Positions 56,007 to 64,000 of a stretch of DNA of 64,000 nt are shown piece after piece. The notes below the pieces were generated by a model, which saw only the letters and a list, made by a program, of their open reading frames with translations, was not told where the DNA came from and searched no databases. This DNA is from Galerina marginata (taxonomy: Eukaryota; Basidiomycota; Agaricomycetes; Agaricales; Galerinaceae). A program made the translations under genes and the position numbers. The stretch covers positions 1,116,001-1,180,000 of the forward strand of contig JAECYW010000019.1 in the NCBI GenBank assembly GCA_023014335.1, in the 5' to 3' direction. Each line of letters begins with the position of its first letter. The stretch's first letter is position 1.

Positions 56007-58342
56007 ATGCCACCAGGCCCTGCCTACAACTGGTTCTGCGTCCTATACTCAACTGCCGAAATCTTATCCAATGCAGCGCGGTACAGGGCGGCTCAGCTTA
56101 CTCCCCTAGCCAGTGCTTCGTTTGCACATCCCAGGAAAAGGCGTAGAACGGAAGGCCTAGGAGAAAAGCCAGATGAACCGGTTGAACATGCTCCGGTAAT
56201 CAAGCACGATACTCAGGATGTCGTCAAAGACAAGAAAGCTTTTGAACCTGCGCAGAATCGCGTCGATTTGGAGGAAGTGCAATCCACTAAACAACTGTAT
56301 GCTTCTCGCGTGCTGGAACCTGCACGGAGCCCTCAGGAAGTTAACGACGCGCCGGTGTTGCAGGAGGTTCCGTTGAATGTTGAAACTGAACCTTCTGAGG
56401 TGATATTGGAGAATGCAGTACGTTCCACTGTGCCTATGCTTGTGGACGACACACCCATTTTTTTCCTGATGCTAGGAACCTCCGGCTGTGCCAATGCGCA
56501 CTTATCCGTCGCCCGTGTCAAGAAACCTACAATCCTCGAGGGTGCCATCATCGCAAATAGGCAGGCTGTTCCACTATGGAGGTGAACCAAACCTTTGAAT
56601 AGCCAACGTTTCATTTTACTAAGATTGTTTCCTTGTGCCACAGGACTTGCTGCTTCCTTGGGATACGGAGCAGCGTCAGAAGTACTTCGTAGGACAGGAG
56701 CAGGCTCCTCAGACCAATCCTCAGTGATGATGACTGAAGCAAACATCAAACGGCTCGTATCAAAACTATCGCAAATGAGAGGGGCAGCTTTGAAACTGGG
56801 ACAATTTATGAGTATACAGGGTGTGTATTTATTTTTTACCACACTCTCAACAAAGGTCGTATCTTGACTACGGATCGAGACAGACACGCATATCCTTCCA
56901 CCAGAGATCGACAAAATTTTCCGCAGAGTGCAAGATAGCGCACATTACATGCCAGATTGGCAAATGGAGGTGGGCCTTCGTACTCCCTCTTCCTCTCAGC
57001 ATGGCACAACTAATTAGCCTGCCTCCTAGAAAGTCATGTCCAGTGCCCTCGGACCGTCCTGGTCAGACAACTTCATCAGCTTCGACAGGATCCCATTTGC
57101 CGCGGCCTCGATAGGGCAAGTACACACCGCAGTCCTCGCAGCTTCGATGTCTCCCACCGGGAAGGAAGAGCGCGTAGCGGTGAAGATCCAGTTCCCAAAC
57201 ATCGTCAACTCCATAGAGAGCGACTTAGGGTACATCAAGCTGTTGCTGACAGCAGGCAAGTTGTTGCCTAAAGGCCTCTTCTTGGATAGGACTATCTCGG
57301 TAAGGCGAATGGAAGGAACACGAAAGAAGGAGCATTGATATTTGAGCTAGGTCATGAAAGCAGAACTTGCGGACGAGTGCGATTACGTGCGCGAGGCGTC
57401 CTTCCTCAAAACTTTTGGAACGCCAGAATACCTGGGGAAGGATTCGCGCTTCAAAGTTCCATGGGTATGGGACGGCAGTACATCGACGGTTTTGGTGATG
57501 GAGAGAGTAGATGGAGTCAGCGTGGGTGAAGCGGATGCCAGCAACCTTACGCAGAAAGACAGGAACGACGTGAGATTCTTTCATGACTTTTGCTGGTTTT
57601 ACTATCTGAGCTATTCTGTTAGATCTCTGCTTGGATTATCGAGCTGTGTCTCAAGGAACTCTTTGAATTCCGCGCAATGCAGACCGACCCAAACTGGACG
57701 AACTTCCTTTGGAACTCTGACACACGACAGGTTGGTCTTCCAACGTTCACTCTTTTGCTTTCTCATTGAATACGTGATACAGATCGAATTAGTCGACTTT
57801 GGCGCAACGAGAGAGTACTCAAAAGAATTCATGGATAGTTGGCTCTCCCTCCTACAAGCTGCGGCACTGGGTGATCGAGAAGCATGCGTTGAGTGGAGTA
57901 CAAAAGTTGGTTACTTAACAGGAGAGGAAAATCAGGTTAGTCGTCCTCACATTGTCCTCTCTTCCTACACATCTCTCTTACTCCCGTCTCTTTTCAAGGT
58001 CATGCTCGACGCACACGTAAACTCCATGACCCTCCTCGCCACCCCGTTCAAAGCCTCGACACCTCAGCCTTTCTCCTTCGGACAAGGTTCACAGTGGGCA
58101 TATATCACTGCTCAGATTCGGGCTCAAATCCCAGTGATGCTCCAGCATCGGCTGACGCCTCCGCCAAAAGAAACTTATAGCTTAAACAGGTTTGTCCATT
58201 GCCCGGTTTTTGTCTGATGATGATTCTGACCTGCGTTTACAGGAAATTGAGTGGGAGCTTCCTCCTTGCTTCGCGTCTCGGCGCGAGAGTTGACACGAAG
58301 GCTATTTGGGATAAAGTAGTCGGGAAATATACACTTGGGTGA
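56007..58342 (+). CDS. COQ8: COQ8 (ABC1/ADCK) atypical kinase of coenzyme Q biosynthesis
   Basis: A multi-exon gene; introns include 56418-56475 and 56582-56643. The family signature KxGQ occurs as [13 protein letters not shown]. The Ala-rich loop replacing the P-loop is [14 protein letters not shown], followed by the nucleotide Lys in [11 protein letters not shown]. The ExD/ADE motif is [12 protein letters not shown], and the metal-binding DFG is [11 protein letters not shown]. The N-terminus (about residues 1-45, [19 protein letters not shown]) is compatible with mitochondrial import, and [15 protein letters not shown] precedes the kinase-like core. It ends [17 protein letters not shown]. 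In yeast, Coq8 is an ATPase of the matrix-side CoQ synthome. Exons were traced by hand, and all essential motifs are present. About 600 residues, the normal size. Confidence 0.92.
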
Positions 58343-58741
58343 AGATGTGGTGCCTTCTACTCGTTCTAGATATTAGATTTTATTATATCCATAATATATC
58401 TTCACAACTCGTTTGATTGGATCATTGAATGGAACACAAGCGAAACCCCTACGATTCCAATTGTCATTTGTTCCAGTTCTTTCGAGGTAGGTTCAAGAAT
58501 AATATGGCGTTGAAGCCAAAAGACTCAATCGCATTATAAAGTGGAGCGTGTAAAGTCTACGGACAATGTAAGGGTGCTAACTGATGAAGTTTGTGCAGCG
58601 TAACGGGTGGTCTGGAGGGTGGCAAGTGTGTGGCGTTGAAGTGGATTCGTTAATGGGGTAGGTATGGGCGAATGACCGTAAGTATATAAATGGTCGTCAA
58701 CTGGCGTTCCATGTCATGATTCTAATTCTGGATTCGAATCT
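58343..58741. other. Convergent intergenic region between COQ8 and OPI3
   Basis: AT-rich (58370-58420), with no coding support. Expected to carry both polyadenylation sites. Confidence 0.5.
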
Positions 58742-59747
58742 CTAAAGCGCCTTGGCAGCCTTTTCTGCGCGTTTGCTGTAGATCATATCCGTGAAAGGTC
58801 TATAGAAAGAATTAGTAAAGTGGTTATTTAGAAGTAACATTTGGCATACCCTTCGAAGCGTAATGCGATGATGTAAACGATGTACACATAGAGCGTAATA
58901 AGCAGTCCCGCGGGCCTTTCGTACCTTCGAAAGTTCCGTCCAGTCAGTAAAGGAAATAGTGAAAGAACACGTGTCAGAGTACGAAATCCTCCACGTGTAT
59001 ACTCACCAAAGAGCGGTAGCGGCGAAGCACATAGTGCTGCCCACGTACATTGGGTCACGGAGAACGTTGAAAGGGAACCTATCCAACGAAAAAGTCCGAA
59101 AAACAATTTTAGAATGACATATAAACAATAAAGAGTTGAGGAAGAACGTACCCCTCTACACGATGGTCCATCAAAATCCCAAAGTAGTCTCCCAAGAATG
59201 TGCCGGTTACGCCCAAGGACCATGTCGAGGTAATAACGAAGAGTTGGCCGAAGAAGAACAAAACTGCTGGGATGATGGTCGCATATTCTTTGGGCAGGAT
59301 GGCTTGTTGGGGTTGTTCTAAGAGGGCTCGATGATACCTGCGGATATATGGTCAAAATCGGATAGAAAACTAAAGGAGACAGAAGAGTAGTAGGTTTGAA
59401 CTCACAAATTGTCTCTAAGGATTCCAAAAGAGAAAATGAGGATGGCGAGGAAGTAGCATCCGTAACGCGCGTTGCCTCCAAAGAGACGCGTGATGGTTTT
59501 ATTCCTGTATTCTAATGCACATAGTCAGCCCAATGTTGAACCTATAAAAAGTTCGAAGACGACGGCAGAAAATTATGCCAAAATTTGATAAAAATAGAGA
59601 ATCGTGGCACATACCATTCTGCGCGACGATGTTCCATGCTGTAGGGTTGAACGCGATAGACAGCACGGAGATGATTAGAGATGTCTTGCTGAGGTCTACC
59701 AGAGAGTGAAACTGGCTGAGCAAGACGTCGACGTTCTTCGAGTCCAT
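58742..59747 (-). CDS. OPI3: Phospholipid N-methyltransferase (OPI3/PEM2 type)
   Basis: It starts MDSKNVDVLLSQFHSLVDLS at 59747. Exons then read EYRNKTITRLFGGNARYGCY, LYHRALLEQPQQAILPKEY, LGVTGTFLGDYFGILMDHRV, FPFNVLRDPMYVGSTMCFAA, YERPAGLLITLYVYIVYIIA, and end FTDMIYSKRAEKAAKAL (stop 58742). Four hydrophobic spans, the LGDYFGI...MDHRVEGFPFN and DPMYVGS blocks, and the C-terminal lysine-rich end (KRAEKAAKAL, ER-retention-like) match the enzymes that convert phosphatidyl-monomethylethanolamine to phosphatidylcholine in the ER. The length of about 205 residues is typical. The methyl donor is S-adenosylmethionine. Confidence 0.9.
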
Positions 59748-59793
59748 CTTTTTTTTGAATGACAGCAAGTCGACTGTTGAGAAGAACTGTGAC

Positions 59794-59851
59794 CAAGGGG
59801 CAGGCAACCGAGCATCCGGTGAAATCAACCATACCCATGACCCCCGTGGGA
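59794..59851. repeat. Left arm of perfect 58-bp inverted repeat
   Basis: Reverse complement of 60378-60435 with no mismatch. It lies 47 bases upstream of the OPI3 start codon, in its 5' leader or promoter. Read on the minus strand it encodes TGVMGMVDFTGCSVACPL. Confidence 0.9.
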
Positions 59852-60141
59852 AATATTATGTGCCGCTCCAAGTGATCTGATCTGCCGCTGATCACCTCTA
59901 ACTTGCCTCTAACCGCCTCCAATGATTCCTCCCCAATGCCTCGTTGCATGCTCAGCGGCAGACCCTGTCAGACGTAAAAATAGCTGCAAAATGTTTGAGT
60001 ACCTTGAGAGCATCGAAATAATATCTTTCTAATCCCCCCTCCTTGCGACTGAGCACAGACTGACCTCAAAATGACCAAACCACGCCCTCCATTGAAAATA
60101 CCAAAGCCAATTAAACTCTCTGGTGCTCCGGAGATCTTGAC

Positions 60142-60360
60142 ATGTTCATCTCACTCAAGGAGGAAAGCCTTTTGAAATTTGCCGAAGCTGCTACGCTAAA
60201 AAACAGACAAACCTACTCACTACCTGGAAGTGATGACATAGAGGAAGTGAAAGAAGACCTGAAGAGAGAAAGGGCTGCAACGTTAACATTAAGTGTTGTA
60301 GAGCCGACGGGAAAGAGGAGACGGTCACATAAAAGGCGTAGATTACAATCTCGCGTTTGA
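60142..60360 (+). CDS. Small basic ORF, 72 aa, uncertain
   Basis: MFISLKEESLLKFAEAATLK... ends with two basic clusters (GKRRRSHKRRRLQSRV), NLS-like. Just upstream, an overlapping frame from 60072 (MTKPRPPLKIPKPIKLSG) also looks coding but is offset by one base, so a frameshift within a single small gene is possible. No family was recognised. Confidence 0.3.
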   Translation: MFISLKEESLLKFAEAATLKNRQTYSLPGSDDIEEVKEDLKRERAATLTLSVVEPTGKRRRSHKRRRLQSRV

Positions 60361-60377
60361 TAAGATCACATGACATA

Positions 60378-60435
60378 TCCCACGGGGGTCATGGGTATGG
60401 TTGATTTCACCGGATGCTCGGTTGCCTGCCCCTTG
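60378..60435. repeat. Right arm of perfect 58-bp inverted repeat
   Basis: Exact inverted copy of 59794-59851, starting 17 bases after the stop of the small ORF. It encodes the same 18-residue string on the plus strand. Confidence 0.9.
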
Positions 60436-60705
60436 ACTGTGACCGGGAGCCCCGACGCTCCAGCCAAGCTTACGTCAGCCTCCACAGCAGCTCAGCTTTC
60501 TCCATTGGCGTTGTTCAGCACCTGGAAGGCCTCTGCGCGGAAATGGGTATAATTCCAACATGGAGAAGAGCCACAAAATACAGAAAGCAAGGAAAATAGT
60601 AAATATTAATGACACAATCCCGATCCCCTGTCCAACTTCAACTACAATACATACTCGTAACTAACTCTAGAGTACAGTAGCGACCGCCACACATCGTAAA
60701 TGGTT

Positions 60706-61790
60706 CTACAATCTTTTCAAGGCCTTCTTTCTCTTCTCCGCCCCTGTAGGGGCTGAGCCGGTAGCTGCCCTCTTCATAGACTTCGTACCCGTGACACCTC
60801 CCATGCCCGCAGTTGACGCCATGCCGATGCCGACACCCATTCCAGGTTTACCGTTACCTACGTTCGCGTCGGCCGTACCCAGCGGAGAGGGTGACGGATG
60901 TCTTTCTTTCTGGGGTCCGACACTCAGGCCCTCCTTTTCCGATGCTAGAGATGCCTTGAGTGATATTTGTGGAGCGGGAGATGCAGACTTGCGAGTGATC
61001 GCTGGAACGGCTAGCGGTGTCAGAGTTGCAGTCGACGTTTTGGAAATTGAAGGAGAAGGGGGGAGAGCAACAGGAGAAGGTGAAGCTATGAGCTTGGAAG
61101 TGGAGGCCACCGGTGATGGCTTTTCTGAGGCATCTTTACTCGAAGATGCGGACGATTCAACTTCTGATGCCGATGGCGTGTTGAATTCAACAGGCTTGAC
61201 GCGTGGAGTAGCGTGAACGCTGGTGATGAGCTTCGCTCTGCTGCAGTAGCTCGAGTAATCCTCCAGCAGAAGTTTACCGGCCTCCTCATCCAGGGCCGAT
61301 TCCGGATTGGGATAAATGAGCAAGCATTTAACAGTGACGAGGATGTGTGAGATCCCGTAGGTCGATTTCCAGTCCTTTTTCAGAGTGTTAACGCAAATCT
61401 CGCCGGTCGCCCCGACGTTTGGATGGAAAATCTTGGTCGCGAACCAACCTAACAAATGTGTTAGTTAAGAGAGGATATTTGACTCATGGGAACGTACATT
61501 TGGGTGGAGCAGCCGGAAACTCCTCTGTAAACTTGAACTTCACTCTGAAATATCCTCCCGCGTAAGGTGTGCCCTCTAATGACCAATTCACAGAACGCGA
61601 CATTAGTACTTGATATTCGAATTTGCCACTCTTGACGGAAAAGCGTACCTGGGCCTTCAATAATCCCCGTGACGTCAAGCATATCCTGGTCGCTCGTTTG
61701 GATGCGAATACCCTCTGGAGGGTTCTTTTCAAGCTCGCCAAGCTCTCGCATGACGCGGCGGACAACGGCGGGTGAAGTAGACTGAATCAT
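60706..61790 (-). CDS. UBE2S: Ubiquitin-conjugating enzyme E2 S (APC/C chain-elongating E2)
   Basis: Exons 61790-61649, 61575-61498 and 61448-60706 give 320 residues. The UBC fold is complete: [40 protein letters not shown], then [19 protein letters not shown] with the catalytic Cys, and [21 protein letters not shown] long Ser/Pro/Gly-rich linker follows. The last residues are [13 protein letters not shown]2S in animals ends in a basic tail with Leu-Arg-Arg-Leu that docks on the anaphase-promoting complex; the ALKRL end here is very close. It probably extends Lys11-type chains on mitotic substrates. The linker is longer than in the human protein (222 residues in total). Confidence 0.9.
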
Positions 61791-62579
61791 GGGAGATAAG
61801 CCGGTCGAATAACCACAGATATATAAATAAGACTGACCATGATGGTTACAGAGGAGATTAATGAGAGAAAGGGGTCGAGGTTGGTGAGTAGTTCTAAGTA
61901 CAAACTTGGTTCAACTTGGTGAGAGACGTGCAGTGGCGGAGTTCGAATTGTGAATCGCGATCAAGTTAAACCGAGTCACGTGCCGGAACAACCTTACTTT
62001 CATCTCCAGATTCAAGCAAGGACAAACAAATCGTTTCTCTTTCCGGAACCTATCTTTGAGGCAGTCCGAAGTCCCAGGATCCTGTGAAAGGCGCCAAAAA
62101 AACACACCTCGATGGTCAAGAGATGGTCGCGTGAGCATTCCCATATCTTTTTGAACACTCTAATCCTACAACTGAGAAACTTGTCTATAAGATAGTTTCC
62201 AGATCGCGACCCAGAACGCTTCGGTTGTATGTAAGTCCTTGACAATATACCCAGAATGCCATTTCGCAAAATTTGTCGGTTCTTGAACTTCAATAAACTG
62301 GCGGAGCGCTGCCTTGGCGCTCTATTACCTTCGGGGCAACCTTTTGGAGAAATTTCACGCAATCATAACCTTGAAATGAATTTTCGAGCAGCAGGTGCCT
62401 TGCAGTGCTTCCCACCATTCTGCGCATCCTATCACGTGTAGTAAAGTCCACCAGATTCTCTCCCGCCTTCTCTTTCTCCAGTATATATACATCGATCTTC
62501 TCACAAAACTCTGTCTTGCTTACTATCCCCTCTTCATCAGATACGAGGTTTACTTTGAATCAAACGTTCGCGTACTATT
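61791..62579. other. No supported gene; divergent promoter region
   Basis: Between the divergent starts of UBE2S and the SDR gene. TATATATACA near 62483 lies about 95 bases upstream of the SDR start codon. The minus frame 62012-62362 has no support. Confidence 0.4.
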
Positions 62580-63791
62580 ATGGATTTAGGCCTCGAAGGT
62601 GTTCATGTTCTGATTACCGGTTCGTCTTCTCTGCCTCCGAAGTAAGTCCTGGTAACAAAAATATATGGCTTAGGAGCGAGCGGTGGTATAGGCTTCGAGA
62701 CCGCTGAGACTTACTACGGTAAGTCTCTTTTTTTTTCCGTTATTGTACCAACGCGCTGATAAGCACTCTCAGAGCAAGGCGCGATCGTAACAGCACATTA
62801 TAATACCAATTTAAAACCTCTCGAATGCTTCATCGACTCGAGGAGCCAAGTTATAAAAGCGGATCTAACGAAGGAGCAAGAAGTCATCGACCTCTTCAAG
62901 TCAGCAACGTACACCTATGGGCCGGTTCAGATTTTGGTGATCAACCACGCTATAAGCGTCGTCGAAGACGCGAATCTATGGGAAATGTCCTATGACAGGT
63001 GGAAGAAGACTATTGATACGAATCTGAATTCCTCCTTCCTCGTCGCACGCGAGTACTTGCGACAGCTGAAAACGATGGCTCCTGACCTTAAGGAAGAAGC
63101 ATCCATGATTTTGATTGGCAGCACGGCTGGTAAATATGGTCAGTGGTTCTTCTTCCACAGAGCTTGCTGCGGGAAAGTCCAACGGTGGACTTTATTTAGG
63201 TGAAGCTGGACACGCGGACTACGCTGCATCAAAAAGCGGTATGTACTCCTTACATTTCTCACTAATAATAAATATGCAATCCCTCTTGCCCTAGCGATGA
63301 TGTACGGCCTGACAATGTCGCTCAAAAATGAGATCGTCAAACTCGCGCCTAAAGGAAGGGTCAACTGCATCGGTCCCGGCTGGGTAAAAACGGTTCGTCT
63401 TCTGTCATTTTATTTGGTCAAACGTCATCCTGAAAAGGATACTATTCCCAAACTAGGCAATGGCCACAGACTCCTTGAAGAACCCGCGTGTCAAATACAG
63501 CGCTCTCGCAACGTAAGTCAAGTTGTAGCATTTAGTACAATTCTAACGCATTTTGGAATCAACTGCAGTACACCCCTCAAAAAAATCGCCGAACCAAGCG
63601 ACATAGCGACCCAAATCGTCCTTCTCTCATCCAACAAGGTGTCGGGGCACGTTACTGGTCAAGTGCTAATGGTAGAAGGGGGTATGGAAGGTCAGTGGCC
63701 TGCAATATTTTCTGGTTTCTTGACCTCACATTCAGCCACCGCTCCAGGCCGCTTACTAAATAAACCAGAAGACGTAGGAATTAAACTCTAG
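62580..63791 (+). CDS. Short-chain dehydrogenase/reductase (classical SDR), 273 aa
   Basis: Eight exons in phase: 62580-62619, 62674-62718, 62773-63138, 63200-63238, 63295-63392, 63457-63512, 63569-63690 and 63736-63791. The cofactor motif TGASGGIGFE spans the first intron. ADLTKEQ, the NxA motif as INHA, catalytic Ser in ILIGSTAG, and YAASK (Tyr/Lys) are all present. PGWVKT follows, and the C-terminal SGHVTGQVLMVEGGM is the usual end. Length is standard. NAD(P)-dependent reduction or oxidation of a carbonyl/alcohol; the substrate cannot be told. Cytosolic, with no leader. His in place of the third Asn/Ala of the NNAG motif (NHA) is a common variant. Confidence 0.9.
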
Positions 63792-64000
63792 CAGAAAATA
63801 TCTTGTACAATGGCAAAATCAGGATCACTGCGAGCAGAAGCATTGGCTAATAAGCGCTAAAGAGATTTAAAAACTATGAATGCACGCTACTTATACACAG
63901 AAGACAACTTCCATTCGGGTATAAAACATCCAGTCAACAGCGTATTCTACAAGAAACAACAGACGACAGCAAATGCAGCGAATGAAATACAATTTTAAAC
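63792..64000. other. 3' flank of SDR gene
   Basis: AT-rich, with no coding support. TATAAAAC at 63920-63927 could belong to the next gene. Confidence 0.4.

Larger units (their letters stand above)
59748..60705. other. OPI3 upstream region with inverted repeat and small ORF
   Basis: It contains the 58-bp inverted repeat arms, the small ORF at 60142-60360, and the 3' flank of UBE2S (60440-60705). Nothing else was recognised. Confidence 0.5.

Noticed and set aside
58828..59481. Minus frame of 217 codons across the OPI3 region
   Set aside because: It reads through introns. The OPI3 exons are in other frames with proper splice sites, and only its C-terminal part is real.
1..64000. CRISPR arrays, bacterial operons, rRNA or tRNA genes
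   Set aside because: None seen. Intron-rich genes and fungal families show nuclear eukaryotic DNA, and no cloverleaf-like tRNA was recognised by eye, although a covariance scan could still find one.

Overview
The window looks like nuclear DNA of a mushroom-forming basidiomycete (Agaricomycetes). Nearly every gene is cut by GT-AG introns of about 46-75 bases. The conserved genes (COQ8, OPI3, UBE2S, TDP2-like, mitochondrial RRM protein) are fungal in type, and several multi-copy families are ones I associate with Agaricomycetes. All exon models below were worked out by hand from frame continuity and splice sites. No alignment or database was used.

1-28 kb is an accessory block. It opens with a truncated Helitron replicase (1-3762, -). 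Next is an 11-exon JmjC-domain gene (4203-8569, -). Then come two paralogues of an uncharacterised family (gene A 9670-13418 and gene B 24482-25847, both -), a catalytically degenerate PIF1-helicase-like gene (15317-16911, +), two further unrecognised multi-exon genes (17110-18145, - and 18454-19430, +), an F-box/nucleotidyltransferase-like gene with a decayed second copy (21871-22905 and about 26700-27541, +), and a DUF6699 gene (about 23709-24430, +).

28-40 kb and 49-52 kb hold four copies of one GMC oxidoreductase: a 3'-truncated pseudogene (28708-30015, -), two apparently intact genes on the same strand (31865-34548 and 36390-39096, -), and an intact inverted copy of 17 exons (49396-52101, +). 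All start without a signal peptide. Low-complexity and possibly transposon-derived sequence lies between them.

40.7-48.9 kb and 52-64 kb are mostly single-copy genes: a conserved unknown (42004-43244, +), a mitochondrial two-RRM glycine-rich protein (43595-44784, +), a conserved unknown (45276-46392, -), a TDP2-like phosphodiesterase (47903-48871, -), two zinc-finger proteins (52231-53226, - and 54362-55399, +), COQ8 (56007-58342, +), OPI3 (58742-59747, -), UBE2S (60706-61790, -) and a short-chain dehydrogenase (62580-63791, +). A perfect 58-bp inverted repeat sits upstream of OPI3.

Most notable: the A/B family with acidic SUMO-interaction-like N-termini and a tandem exon+intron duplication in gene B; four tandem CxxC modules in the Helitron protein; the local GMC expansion; two likely GC-AG introns; the dead PIF1-like ATPase; and the 58-bp inverted repeat.
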